Below, one piece after another: positions 39,852 to 48,423 of a stretch of 64,000 nt of DNA. This stretch comes from Asaia siamensis (lineage in GTDB: Bacteria; Pseudomonadota; Alphaproteobacteria; Acetobacterales; Acetobacteraceae). The translations under genes and the position numbers were made by a program. How positions within the stretch are numbered: the stretch's first letter is position 1; each line of letters opens with the position of its first letter. Under the pieces are notes generated by a model. It had not been told where the DNA came from. It saw only the letters and a list, made by a program, of their open reading frames with translations, and ran no database searches. The DNA lies in NCBI RefSeq assembly GCF_014635085.1, contig NZ_BMCH01000002.1, positions 450,715-514,714 on the forward strand, given 5' to 3'.

Positions 39852-39900
39852 TGTCCTGCAGTTACGAGGCGTTGACAGGACACGTCTTGATGGGTAGCAA
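39852..39900 (+). promoter_or_regulatory. Candidate atp operon promoter with overlapping dyad
   Basis: TTGACA (39872-39877) and a weak TAGCAA (39895-39900) are spaced by 17 bp, upstream of atpI. An inverted repeat TGTCCTG (39852-39858) and CAGGACA (39876-39882) overlaps the -35 box and could be a repressor or activator site. Confidence 0.45.
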
Positions 39901-39950
39901 CCGCGCACCAAGGACTCCCCGCTCCGGGGAGAAAGGCGAGGTATGGAATC

Positions 39951-40292
39951 GTGGGCGCACAGGACGACCTGAACGTTTCCTCGCAAGCGGGAGAAAGCGC
40001 TGACAGCTTCGATAGAAGGCTGGCTGATGCTGAGGCCCGGATGCGCGGCAAGAGCGGTAAGGCGGACACGAGCACCACAGAGCAAGAAGGCAGTGCCGAC
40101 TATTCGGCATTCGGCCTTGCGATGAGGATCGGAACCGAAATGGTTGCGGCGCTCATCGTTGGTGTTGTTCTGGGCTACGGGCTTGATCGCCTGTGCGGAA
40201 CAAAACCCCTGTTTCTTATCCTTTTCTCGCTCGTCGGCGGTGCAGCAGGGATGCTGAATGTCTGGCGTGCGGTGAAAAACGCCAACGTCTGA
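39951..40292 (+). CDS. atpI: ATP synthase protein I (AtpI)
   Basis: 113 residues. A charged N-terminal half is followed by two membrane helices (GTEMVAALIVGVVLGYGLDRLCG and LFLILFSLVGGAAGMLNVWRA), the AtpI/Gca1-like pattern. AtpI helps assemble the c-ring and is commonly the first gene of the F0 operon. Start is GTG with GAGG upstream. It is followed 90 bp later by atpB. Confidence 0.9.
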   Translation: MGAQDDLNVSSQAGESADSFDRRLADAEARMRGKSGKADTSTTEQEGSADYSAFGLAMRIGTEMVAALIVGVVLGYGLDRLCGTKPLFLILFSLVGGAAGMLNVWRAVKNANV

Positions 40293-40382
40293 CAGCGTGG
40301 CGCAGTTTTCTGCGTCTTGTTTATTGGTTTCATGGAGCTTTCGGGTTGTCGGAAGCTCTGAATGAGAAGCGGGAGAGGCAGC

Positions 40383-41132
40383 TTGGCCGCCGGATCAACG
40401 ATTGACGCGCTCGGCCAGTTCGAGCTTCATCCTGTTCTCGGACAGATTGGCGAAGCCCTGCGCTTCAGCCAGTCGCCGCTCTTCATGCTGATAGCCATCG
40501 TGGCCGTTCTGGCGTTCCTGTATCTTGGCATGCGTCCCGCTGCCGTGGTGCCGGGTCGTCTGCAGGCTGCTGCCGAGTTGGGCTATGATTTCATTCATAA
40601 CATGGCCACCGAGACGATCGGCAAGGAGGGGGCGGCATTCTTTCCCTTCGTTTTTGCGATCTTCTTCTTCATTCTTGCCGGTAACTATCTCGGCCTGATC
40701 CCTTACTGCTTCACCTTCACGAGCCATATTGCCGTTACGGCATCTCTGGCCATTCTCGTGTTTCTGGTGTCGATCCTGGCGTCGTTCAAATACCAGGGCG
40801 TCAAATTCTTCACGCATTTCATGCCTGAAGGTGCGCCGGTCTTTCTCGCGCCGCTTCTGATCCCGATCGAGATCCTTTCCTTCCTTTCGCGACCTGTCAG
40901 CCTGTCGATCCGACTTTTCGCCAACATGATGGCTGGTCACGTTCTGCTCGAAGTTTTTGCCGGTTTCACCCTGATGCTGGCAGGTCTTGGGGCATTCGGT
41001 TCAGTGCTGGCTGTGGCGCCCGTCGTCATCAATGTCGCGCTGACGGCTCTGGAATTGCTGGTGGGCGTTCTGCAGGCTTATGTGTTCGCCATCCTCACCT
41101 GCATTTATCTGCGTGAGGCCGTGGCGCACTGA
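40383..41132 (+). CDS. atpB: ATP synthase F0 subunit a
   Basis: 249 residues from TTG 40383, which has GGGAGAGG just upstream and yields the family-typical start MAAGSTIDALGQFELHP; an in-frame ATG at 40362 would add seven residues. The essential arginine lies in SLSIRLFANMMAGH and the C-terminal helix has ALELLVGVLQAYVFAILTCIYL. Subunit a forms the proton half-channels against the c-ring in the inner membrane. Second gene of the F0 cluster. Confidence 0.94.
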   Translation: MAAGSTIDALGQFELHPVLGQIGEALRFSQSPLFMLIAIVAVLAFLYLGMRPAAVVPGRLQAAAELGYDFIHNMATETIGKEGAAFFPFVFAIFFFILAGNYLGLIPYCFTFTSHIAVTASLAILVFLVSILASFKYQGVKFFTHFMPEGAPVFLAPLLIPIEILSFLSRPVSLSIRLFANMMAGHVLLEVFAGFTLMLAGLGAFGSVLAVAPVVINVALTALELLVGVLQAYVFAILTCIYLREAVAH

Positions 41133-41189
41133 GTGCACGCCGCCTTTCACGTTTAACTGTTGTTCTGTCGTAACCAAGGAAACTGACTC

Positions 41190-41414
41190 ATGGACGTTAC
41201 TGCTGCTCGCGAAATCGGTGCCGGTATTGCTGTTATCGCTCTTGCCGGTGTCGGCATCGGCCTCGGCAACATCTTCTCGACGCTGGTGAGCTCCATCGCT
41301 CGCAACCCGGCTGCTCGCCCGCATGTGTTCGGCCTCGGCATGCTCGGCTTCGCGCTGACGGAAGCCGTCGCGCTGTTCGCTCTTCTGATCGCCTTCCTGA
41401 TCCTGTTCGTCTGA
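41190..41414 (+). CDS. atpE: ATP synthase F0 subunit c
   Basis: 74 residues, two transmembrane helices joined by the polar loop ARNPAARP (R38-P40). The proton-binding carboxylate is E58 in [14 protein letters not shown], and helix 1 has the glycine-rich [11 protein letters not shown] packing motif. It forms the rotor ring. AAGGAAAC precedes the ATG. The absence of the sodium-ligand pattern indicates proton coupling. Confidence 0.97.
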   Translation: MDVTAAREIGAGIAVIALAGVGIGLGNIFSTLVSSIARNPAARPHVFGLGMLGFALTEAVALFALLIAFLILFV

Positions 41415-41435
41415 TTAGAGAGGCAGGGTAAAGTC

Positions 41436-42038
41436 ATGCGCCTTCCGTCTCGTAATCTCGCTGCCCCGCTGGCCATTGCGCTTGCGCTCGGCGCTGTGCC
41501 GGGACGGGCCTGGGCAGCTGGCATGCCGCAGCTCGACTTCGCCAACCCCCTGCTTATCGGGCAGGTGGTCTGGGGCGCGGTCATCTTTGCGGTCTTCTAC
41601 ATTGTTCTGAGCCGCTCGGCCCTGCCGCGTATCGAAGGGGTTCTGACCCATCGACGCAACCGGATCGAGGGCGATCTTGATATTGCCCGCCGTGCCCGTG
41701 ACGACGCCGATCGCGCCGTTGACGAACTGCGTCGTGCCCGTCATGACGCCGCGGCACAGGCTCAGGCCAATATTGACCGGGTCGTTCACGAAGCCCGTAT
41801 GGCCGCTGAAGCTCAGACCCACGAAATGAATCATCGGCTCATGACCGATATCGCCGAAGCGGAGAAGCGCATTGCTTCTGCCCGTGCAGAAGCGCTTGCG
41901 AGCCTGCCGGGTGTTGCGGCAGATACGGCCCAGAGCCTGATCGAGAAGCTGCTGCGTCCTGCTGGCAATGAGAACACGATCTCTCGCGCCCAGGTGCAGG
42001 ATGCCGTTCAGGCCGGTCTAGCGGCGAGCAGAGGCTAA
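41436..42038 (+). CDS. atpF': ATP synthase F0 subunit b'
   Basis: 200 residues. An N-terminal signal-like hydrophobic segment ends near AWAAG, followed by a membrane helix (VVWGAVIFAVFYIVLS) and a long Ala/Arg/Glu-rich coiled coil (RRARDDADRAVDELRRARHDAAAQA in part). With the next gene it makes the heterodimeric b/b' peripheral stalk of alphaproteobacteria. It lies 21 bp after atpE and 12 bp before the b gene. Confidence 0.9.
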   Translation: MRLPSRNLAAPLAIALALGAVPGRAWAAGMPQLDFANPLLIGQVVWGAVIFAVFYIVLSRSALPRIEGVLTHRRNRIEGDLDIARRARDDADRAVDELRRARHDAAAQAQANIDRVVHEARMAAEAQTHEMNHRLMTDIAEAEKRIASARAEALASLPGVAADTAQSLIEKLLRPAGNENTISRAQVQDAVQAGLAASRG

Positions 42039-42050
42039 GGAAGTCACGCG

Positions 42051-42578
42051 ATGTTCCACGATCAGCGTTTTTATGTCGCTATTTCCTTCGTTCTCTTCTT
42101 TGTCCTTTTCGGCGGCAAGCTCTGGAAGGCCATAGCAGCCATTCTTGATGCGCGTGCCGATCAGGTACGGAGCAATCTCGACGAGGCCAGCCGCCTGCGT
42201 CGTGAAGCCGAGAAGATGCTAGAGGACGCCACCCGTGAGCGCGAGCAGGCTCTGGCCGAATCCCGCGCCCTGATCGAGCGTTCGCGCGAAGAGGCTGCTG
42301 CAATTGCAGAGACCGCACGTCGCGAGGCAGAGGCTGTCGCTTCCCGTCGCGAGCAGATGGCGCGTGATCGCATTGCTGCTTCGGAGCGCGCTGCCATTCG
42401 CGAAATGCGCGATCTGGCTGCCGATGCTGCCATCAAGGCGACGCGCAGCCTGCTCGGTCAGCATCTCAGCACGGAGCAGGCTGGTGCCTCAGCCCTGCTG
42501 GACTCTGCCATCAGCGATCTGCCGCAGGCTCTCAAGGCTTCAAACGAAGCCGGATCACACAGCCAGAACGCGGCCTGA
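42051..42578 (+). CDS. atpF: ATP synthase F0 subunit b
   Basis: 175 residues. One N-terminal membrane helix (FYVAISFVLFFVLFGGKLW) precedes an extended coiled coil with the b-subunit pattern DEASRLRREAEKMLEDATREREQALAESRALI in outline. It pairs with b' to hold the F1 head, whose genes are not in this window; split F0 and F1 operons are usual in alphaproteobacteria. A perfect 8-bp hairpin (42584-42591 with 42603-42610) follows the stop. Confidence 0.93.
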   Translation: MFHDQRFYVAISFVLFFVLFGGKLWKAIAAILDARADQVRSNLDEASRLRREAEKMLEDATREREQALAESRALIERSREEAAAIAETARREAEAVASRREQMARDRIAASERAAIREMRDLAADAAIKATRSLLGQHLSTEQAGASALLDSAISDLPQALKASNEAGSHSQNAA

Positions 42579-42583
42579 TCATC

Positions 42584-42610
42584 TGTCCGGGTGGCACTGC
42601 CTCCCGGACA
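42584..42610 (+). repeat. Hairpin between atpF and the glycosyltransferase gene
   Basis: TGTCCGGG and CCCGGACA form a perfect stem around an 11-base loop. No T-run follows, so it may stabilise the atp transcript's 3' end or be a factor-dependent stop rather than an intrinsic terminator. Confidence 0.5.
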
Positions 42611-42630
42611 AGCCATAGGCGGTTCCTGCC

Positions 42631-43356
42631 ATGAGTGTACGTCTTTCTGTCGTTATTGCCGTTCTCAATGAAGCGGAAAATATCCGCCCCGTCTGCCAGG
42701 AACTGGCCGATGTTTTCGAGAACTCCCCCGAAATCGAATTGATCTTTGTCGATGATGGCAGCACCGACGCAACGGTCGAGGCGCTTCTCGCTGAACGTGC
42801 GCGTTGTCTGCCTGGCCTGCGCCTGCTGAGCCATGATCGCCGCCTTGGTAAGTCGGCAGCGCTTCGCACCGGCATCGAGGCAGCAAAAGGGCACTGGATC
42901 GCGACGCTGGATGGAGACGGACAGGACGATCCGGCCGTCATCATCGACATGCTCAAGCGGGCTGAAGCCTGCAAGGAAGGCGAACCTCTGGTGGTCGGCG
43001 TGCGTCTCAAGCGCAATGACCGTCTGTCGCGCGTCATTGCAACCAGATTTGCCAACGGTCTGCGTCGTCGTCTTCTGAACGATGGCTGCCCCGATACCGG
43101 CGCCCCCATGAAGCTCTTTGCCCGATCCGCTTTTCTGCGTATCCCGCAATTCGAGGGGGTCCATCGCTTTCTCCCCGCGCTTCTGGGGTGCTATGGGGCA
43201 AAGCTGATCTGTGTCGAGACGCGTCATCGCGCACGGCTTCACGGTCAGTCCAAATATACCAATTTCAATCGCGCGCTCGTCGGCATCCGTGATCTTCTGG
43301 GTGTCATGTGGCTGCTCAATCGCACGAAACTGCCGGGCCGCGTAACCGAACGCTGA
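42631..43356 (+). CDS. Family 2 glycosyltransferase, polyprenyl-phosphate sugar transferase type
   Basis: 241 residues. The GT-A fold shows VVIAVLNEAENIRPV, the first Asp motif FVDDGSTDATVEAL, the second Asp motif ATLDGDGQDDPAVI and a C-terminal HGQSKYTNFNRALVGIRDLLGV, typical of dolichol-phosphate mannosyltransferase and ArnC-like enzymes. It lacks the two C-terminal membrane helices of ArnC. It probably charges undecaprenyl phosphate with a sugar. The next gene, a GT39-type transferase, could use that product, the two starting 9 bp apart. Confidence 0.87.
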   Translation: MSVRLSVVIAVLNEAENIRPVCQELADVFENSPEIELIFVDDGSTDATVEALLAERARCLPGLRLLSHDRRLGKSAALRTGIEAAKGHWIATLDGDGQDDPAVIIDMLKRAEACKEGEPLVVGVRLKRNDRLSRVIATRFANGLRRRLLNDGCPDTGAPMKLFARSAFLRIPQFEGVHRFLPALLGCYGAKLICVETRHRARLHGQSKYTNFNRALVGIRDLLGVMWLLNRTKLPGRVTER

Positions 43357-43364
43357 GGGCTCTC

Positions 43365-45017
43365 ATGACTCTGACCTGGCGCCACTATCTCGGCGTGGCC
43401 TTGCTGACCCTGCTCATTTTTCTGCCGGGTCGCATGAGCCTTGTCCCTCTCGACCGTGACGAGCCGCGTTACATGGAAGCCTCGGCGCAGATGCTCGAGA
43501 GCGGCAATTACGTCGATGTCCGCTTTCTCGACCAGCCGCGTTATCTCCAGCCGGCTGGTATCTACTGGCTCGAGGCCGGGGCGCAAAAGCTCTTCGGGGG
43601 CCCTCATGACCGACATGTCGCGTGGCCTTATCGCATTCCCAGCCTGATCGCAGCGGTCTCCGCCGTCACTCTTACAGCCTATCTTGGCGCGACGCTGTTT
43701 GGCGGTATGACCGGCCTCATCGCCGCTGCCCTGCTGGCGGTATCGACTCTGCTCACCGCTGAAGGGCGCATGGCGACCATCGATACGGTGCTGCTACTCG
43801 ACATCCTTCTGGTAGAGACAGCCTTGCTTCGGGCCTATATCGACCAGCAGCGCAACCGGAATACGTCGATCGGCATTGCCCTGCTTTACTGGGGGGCAAT
43901 GGGCTGCGGTCTCATGCTCAAGGGGCCGGTGGTACTCATCCCTGGTCTCGCGACGCCTCTTGCCCTGCGTATCATCGAACGTCAGGCGGTCTGGTTCGGT
44001 CGTCTGCGGCCACGCTGGGGCTGGCTGATCACGCTCGCTGTCGTGCTGCCCTGGTGTATCGCCATCGGCGTGGTGAGCCACGGGGCGTTCTTCTCCCACT
44101 CGGTTGGCACCAATTTTCTCGGGAAGATTGGCCATGGTCAGCAGGCGCATGGCCTGCCACCCGGTTTTCATCTCGTGGTGTTCCTGCTGGCTTTCTGGCC
44201 GGGATCGCTTTTTCTCGTTCTTGGCCTGCCAGCCATCTGGGCGCGTCATCGCGAGCCCGCCGTTCGCTTTCTGCTTTGCTGGATCGTGCCGCACTGGCTC
44301 GTTTTTGAAGCCATCGCGACCAAGCTGCCGCATTATGTGCTGCCCACCTATCCGGCCATAGCTATATTGGCCGCAGCAACCCTGGCCAAATGGCCGCTGA
44401 CCCGACCCAAAGCGGTGTGGGCGCGCGGGCTCATGGGGCTTTATACGCTGCTCTGGGGCGTGCTGGCGCTGGGCTTTGTCGTGGCTGGGGCCATTCTGCT
44501 ATGGCAGAGCGAGCACCGCCTCGATTACGGCGCGTTGATTGCGGTATTCGGAGCGTTGCCCCTGGTGCTCTACGCCTTCTGGCTGTTGTGGCAGAGACAG
44601 CGTCGGCGTGCGGCCTGGGTCGTGATCGGGGCGGCCGTGGTGGTGCATGCTGGCATCTTCCTGACGGTCATTCCCAATCTGGGGCTGCTGCAGCTGGCCC
44701 CGCGCGCAGCGACGCTTTATGACGATTATCGCCCCTGCGAAGACAGCACGCTGGTCTCAGTCTCCTATTCCGAGCCGAGCCTCGCATTTCTGGCAGGGTC
44801 GAACACGAAGCTGCTGGGCGTGCCTGCGGCCGCAGAGTATCTCGCGGCGAACGCTTCCTGTGCGCTGGTTCTTGTCGACCATAAGGATGAAGCGGCCCTG
44901 ACGGCGCATATGCTGGAGAAGGGATTTTCTCTGACGGAATATGGCCGGGTGACCGGTCTCAACTATTCCAATGGCCACCATCTGGATCTGGGGCTCTTTG
45001 CGCCTGTGCGCAAATAA
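43365..45017 (+). CDS. ArnT-like family 39 glycosyltransferase (membrane)
   Basis: 550 residues with about twelve hydrophobic segments. The first periplasmic loop carries the catalytic pattern LDRDEPRYMEAS and FLDQPRYLQPAGIYWLEA, as in ArnT/PMT enzymes that transfer a sugar from a polyprenyl phosphate. A target such as lipid A is plausible. ATG 43365 has GAGGG upstream; the frame extends to 43308 inside the previous gene. It follows the GT2 gene directly and the pair probably works as donor synthesis plus transfer. Confidence 0.87.
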   Translation: MTLTWRHYLGVALLTLLIFLPGRMSLVPLDRDEPRYMEASAQMLESGNYVDVRFLDQPRYLQPAGIYWLEAGAQKLFGGPHDRHVAWPYRIPSLIAAVSAVTLTAYLGATLFGGMTGLIAAALLAVSTLLTAEGRMATIDTVLLLDILLVETALLRAYIDQQRNRNTSIGIALLYWGAMGCGLMLKGPVVLIPGLATPLALRIIERQAVWFGRLRPRWGWLITLAVVLPWCIAIGVVSHGAFFSHSVGTNFLGKIGHGQQAHGLPPGFHLVVFLLAFWPGSLFLVLGLPAIWARHREPAVRFLLCWIVPHWLVFEAIATKLPHYVLPTYPAIAILAAATLAKWPLTRPKAVWARGLMGLYTLLWGVLALGFVVAGAILLWQSEHRLDYGALIAVFGALPLVLYAFWLLWQRQRRRAAWVVIGAAVVVHAGIFLTVIPNLGLLQLAPRAATLYDDYRPCEDSTLVSVSYSEPSLAFLAGSNTKLLGVPAAAEYLAANASCALVLVDHKDEAALTAHMLEKGFSLTEYGRVTGLNYSNGHHLDLGLFAPVRK

Positions 45018-45108
45018 AATACTCGGATGAATAGCTTGAAGACGGGAGGCGAGCCGGAGCGGCTATGCTTCTCTTCTTCAAGTAATCATGGTCCTTATCG
45101 TGTCTGGA

Positions 45109-45240
45109 TCAGGCTGTGCGGTCGGCAGCAATGGTGGCAACCAGAAGAGCACCAATAACGGGAATGAAAGAGACCATCGTGAGGGCGCTGAGGGCGCTGA
45201 TCGGATGGGCGAGAAGATTGGCGATTTCGACGCTGAACAT
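45109..45240 (-). CDS. Small single-pass membrane protein (43 residues)
   Basis: The minus-strand frame encodes a 43-residue peptide beginning MFSVEIANLL with a hydrophobic helix (LTMVSFIPVIGALLVATIAA) and a short polar tail DRTA. AGGAAATCCTG precedes the ATG at good spacing. It contains a duplicated SAL element from a 10-base tandem repeat. No family recognised. The region 45018-45420 otherwise has no gene, which makes this short frame stand out. Confidence is moderate because it is short. Confidence 0.5.
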   Translation of the reverse strand: MFSVEIANLLAHPISALSALTMVSFIPVIGALLVATIAADRTA

Positions 45241-45420
45241 CAGGATTTCCTAAGGTGTTTGGTGTGTGGCGGCGGAAAAAGCGCCTAAACCTTCCCCAAG
45301 GCAATCGCTGAAAACGCGCTTCAGCAATGCAGTAAATGCATGGAACGAACGTGCTTTCTATTCAGCATTTATTTGCGCGATGGTGGGGTAATAAAATTAC
45401 GCCCACCACGAGGCTGCTTG
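45241..45420. other. Non-coding stretch between two minus-strand genes with a long dyad
   Basis: Nothing protein-coding was found. An inverted repeat at 45381-45408 (TGGTGGG-G-TAAT, loop, ATTA-CG-CCCACCA) lies just past the stop of the DUF2721 gene and may serve as its termination structure, although no T-run follows on the minus strand. The remainder probably holds the promoter of the small membrane protein. Confidence 0.5.
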
Positions 45421-45933
45421 CTATCTTGTTGCTTTTACCATGGCGACGGGCTTGGGCAGAGCCCCGTCTCTTTTCAGCCCATGCCATGCAAGAAACGTGT
45501 CAGCGAGGAAGGCAGACAGCGCGCCGACCGTGCAGAACAGCGCGCCACCGAAGAGAAAGATGAGCCAGGCGACCGTCTGGCTGTTGTGGAGACTCCCGAC
45601 AAACAGGGCCAGCGCCGCCCCGCAGGTCGACGCGCCGCCGACGCCACCAAGCATGACAGCGCTGTCGAGAGCGAAGATCCGCCGGCGCAGCCTGCGTTGA
45701 TGACGTTCGAGCCTTGCCGTCTCATCTGCATCTTCATTGGCCTCATTCAGACGATGGGCCACCTCTTCGACATGGTCGGATACGCGGGCAAGGCGCGTAT
45801 TGAAGAGGGTCAGCAACGATGCCACGCCCGAAAGCATGAAAACGGGGGTAAGGGCGACCTGAATGACATGGGCCACGCTATCGATTGGTTCGGGGGCCAG
45901 CAGGGCGTTGAGGCCGACGGGGTCGAGCGCCAT
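45421..45933 (-). CDS. DUF2721 family membrane protein
   Basis: 170 residues. It contains the DUF2721 pattern: AHVIQVALTPVFMLSGVASLLTLFNTRLARVSDHVEEV, a basic stretch RLERHQRRLRRRI, and two C-terminal membrane helices (GGASTCGAALALFVGSL and FLFGGALFCTVGALSAFLADTF). Function unknown. The start at 45933 has GGAG 9 bases upstream; in-frame ATG 45948 is the alternative. Transcribed divergently from the creatininase-like gene. Confidence 0.83.
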   Translation of the reverse strand: MALDPVGLNALLAPEPIDSVAHVIQVALTPVFMLSGVASLLTLFNTRLARVSDHVEEVAHRLNEANEDADETARLERHQRRLRRRIFALDSAVMLGGVGGASTCGAALALFVGSLHNSQTVAWLIFLFGGALFCTVGALSAFLADTFLAWHGLKRDGALPKPVAMVKATR

Positions 45934-46075
45934 GGGCAATGGCTCCATATCTGAGTCGGAATGAGTTGGGTGTTTTACAGCTCTGGCAAAACTCTGCAAC
46001 ATCCACGCCCGCCTCTGGCGCCTGTCCGCACCTGTGATAGAACGACTTCGGTTTCTTCAAGAGGAAGTCTCACGC

Positions 46076-46900
46076 GTGGTTTTAAAGACCTGCCTTCGCC
46101 CCAGAGCGCGAGGCTTTTTCCTGTCGGTTCTTCTGGCAGCCGCTTCCGCCGGGGGAGCGCTTTCTGCCGCCCATGCCGAGACGGTCTCTTTCGAGCGACT
46201 GACATGGACCGAGATCCAGGCGCGTCTGCAGGGCGGTACCGACACGATCATCGTGCCCGTGGGAGGGACCGAGCAGAGCGGCCCCTATATCGCGGTGGGC
46301 AAGCATAATGTGAGGGCACAGAGCCAGGCAGAGCGTATTGCCGAAAGACTGGGCCATACGCTTGTGGCGCCCGTCATTGCCTATGTCCCTGAAGGCAGTA
46401 CCATCCCACGCAGCTCTCATATGCGCTTTCCCGGCACGATCTCGATTCCGCCCGCCGTCTTTGAGGGCGTGATCGAGGGCGCCGGGGAGAGCTTTCATGT
46501 CCAGGGCTTTCGTCGCGTTGTTTTCATCGCCGATCACGGCGGATATTTGTCCTATCTCAAGGCCGCGGTAGAAAAGCTGAACAATAAGTGGCACGGTCAG
46601 GGAGAGGCCCTCTATCTGGCGGCGTATTACGACAGTATTGGCGGCGCTTATGCTGATGTCCTGCGTCAGAAAGGCTTTGGCGCAGCGCTCGGCAAACATG
46701 CCGATCTGAGTGATACGGCGTTGATGCTGGCGATCGACCCGACGATGGTGCGGCAGGACGCCCTGAAAAAGGCGCCCCTGCCGGGAACCGCCTTGGGTGT
46801 CTATGGAGGAGACCCGCGCCCCGCCACGGCGGCGCTGGGGCAGATCGGAACAGAGATTCAGGTTCAGGCAGCGCTCAGTGCCCTTGGCAAGGCCCGCTGA
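46076..46900 (+). CDS. Exported creatininase-family protein with altered metal ligands
   Basis: 274 residues with a signal peptide (basic start, FFLSVLLAAASAGGAL, cleavage near AHA). The creatininase amidohydrolase fold is suggested by IIVPVGGTEQSGPYIAVGKHN and FIADHGGYLSYLKAAVEKL. Compared with the family's EQHGPHLPLGTD, the first histidine is Ser and the aspartate is His, so metal binding must differ. GTG 46076 is preferred because GAGGAAG lies upstream; the frame is open from 46034. A beta-propeller gene follows 25 bp later and is probably in the same operon. Substrate unknown. Confidence 0.78.
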   Translation: MVLKTCLRPRARGFFLSVLLAAASAGGALSAAHAETVSFERLTWTEIQARLQGGTDTIIVPVGGTEQSGPYIAVGKHNVRAQSQAERIAERLGHTLVAPVIAYVPEGSTIPRSSHMRFPGTISIPPAVFEGVIEGAGESFHVQGFRRVVFIADHGGYLSYLKAAVEKLNNKWHGQGEALYLAAYYDSIGGAYADVLRQKGFGAALGKHADLSDTALMLAIDPTMVRQDALKKAPLPGTALGVYGGDPRPATAALGQIGTEIQVQAALSALGKAR

Positions 46901-46925
46901 GATCAGTCGTTTTCAAGGAGCATCT

Positions 46926-48221
46926 ATGAAGTTCTCACATCACGCGTTCATCGTATCGCTGTTTGGCGTGGCGCTTGGCGCGGCCCCGGCGACATGGGCG
47001 CAGGACGCTGCGCCGAATACTGTTCCGGCGGCCTCTGCGAAACCGGCTGACACGTCAGCTCCTGCAGCCCCGGCCCAACCCGCTGTGCAGACACCGGCTC
47101 AGCCCGCAGCTACAGCCGCGCCGACGGCCCAGACGACGCCCGGCGCCGTGCAGACCATTCCCGGCATGCCGCCCGTGATCGACCCGAAGAACATCTATAG
47201 CGAGACGGTCGCCGGCAAGATCTCGCCCGCGATCAAGGACGATCTGGCGCGCGTCTATGTGCCCAATCTGCGCGGCAACAGCGTTTCGGTCATCGATCCG
47301 GCGACGTTCAAGGTGGTGGACACGTTCAAGGTCGGCCGTAGCCCGCAGCATGTGGTGCCGAGCTGGGATCTGCGCACGCTCTGGGTCACGAATAATGCCG
47401 AAGGCAGCAATGATGGCAGCCTGACGCCCATCGACCCGCGCACGGGCAAGCCCGGCACGGCCATCACGGTGGATGACCCCTACAACATGTATTTCACGCC
47501 CGATGGCAAATACGCCATCGTGGTGGCCGAAGCGCATGAGCGTCTCGATTTCCGTGATCCGCACACCATGGCGCTGATCGGCTCTGTCGAAGCCCCGCAA
47601 TGCAAGGGCATCAACCACGCCGATTTCTCCATCGACGGGCGCTATGCGATTTTCACCTGCGAGTTCGGGGGCTATCTGGCCAAGATCGATACGGTCAATC
47701 GCAGCCTGATCGGCTATCTGAAGCTGTCCAAGGGCGGTATGCCGCAGGATATCCTGACAGCGCCTGACGGCCATAAATTCTACATTGCCGACATGCATGC
47801 CGATGGCGTTTTTGTGGTCGATGGCGACAGTTTCAAGGAAACCGGCTTCATCCCGACCGGCCCTGGCACGCATGGTGAATATCCGAGCCGCGACGGCAAG
47901 TTCATGTATGTGGCCAATCGTGGCTCACACAAGATCCATGGCCCGCGTCACAGCCCCGGCAGCATTTCGGTGATCGATTTCGCGACGGATAAGGTGGTCA
48001 AGACCTGGCCGATCCCCGGTGGCGGCAGCCCCGACATGGGCAATGTCAGTGCCGATGGCAAGCTGCTCTGGCTCTCGGGCCGTTTCGATGACGTGGCTTA
48101 TGCCATCAATACCGATACCGGCGAGATGAAGAAGATCCCTGTCGGCGCCGAGCCGCATGGTCTGACCGTCTGGCCGCAGCCGGGTCGCTACAGCATCGGC
48201 CATACCGGTATCCTGCGCTAA
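46926..48221 (+). CDS. Exported YncE/YVTN beta-propeller protein
   Basis: 431 residues. Signal peptide (MKFSHHAFIVSLFGVALG, cleavage near TWA), then a Pro/Ala/Thr-rich linker of about 60 residues, then repeated propeller blades such as VYVPNLRGNSVSVIDPATFKVVDTFKVG, MYVANRGSHK, SISVIDFATDKVVKTWPIP and LWLSGRFDDVAYAINTDTG. The closest families are YncE and the cytochrome d1 C-terminal propeller; there is no heme-binding CXXCH. AGGAG precedes the ATG. Probably a periplasmic binding or scaffold protein made with the creatininase-like enzyme. Confidence 0.85.
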   Translation: MKFSHHAFIVSLFGVALGAAPATWAQDAAPNTVPAASAKPADTSAPAAPAQPAVQTPAQPAATAAPTAQTTPGAVQTIPGMPPVIDPKNIYSETVAGKISPAIKDDLARVYVPNLRGNSVSVIDPATFKVVDTFKVGRSPQHVVPSWDLRTLWVTNNAEGSNDGSLTPIDPRTGKPGTAITVDDPYNMYFTPDGKYAIVVAEAHERLDFRDPHTMALIGSVEAPQCKGINHADFSIDGRYAIFTCEFGGYLAKIDTVNRSLIGYLKLSKGGMPQDILTAPDGHKFYIADMHADGVFVVDGDSFKETGFIPTGPGTHGEYPSRDGKFMYVANRGSHKIHGPRHSPGSISVIDFATDKVVKTWPIPGGGSPDMGNVSADGKLLWLSGRFDDVAYAINTDTGEMKKIPVGAEPHGLTVWPQPGRYSIGHTGILR

Positions 48222-48381
48222 GCCGGGTCCGGTCAGTATCCAGTCATCCCGGCCTGCAGGCTGGGGTGGCTGACAGTCAGCAGGCGCATCGCCCCAAAAC
48301 GCCTCCTTCCACAATGACATGATGGCGCGATCCGGCAGCACGGTGATGTGACTGGACGCTTCAGGACGATGCGCTCCTGCT

Positions 48382-48403
48382 GAACGTTAACAGGAAAACG
48401 TTC
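48382..48403. promoter_or_regulatory. Dyad GAACGT-N10-ACGTTC upstream of lldD
   Basis: A perfect 6-bp inverted repeat with a 10-bp spacer, 21 bp before the lldD ATG and just ahead of its ribosome site. A lactate-responsive operator is a reasonable guess, but no lldR-type regulator is in the window. Confidence 0.4.
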
Positions 48404-48423
48404 ATTCTCAGGAGCCCGATCCC

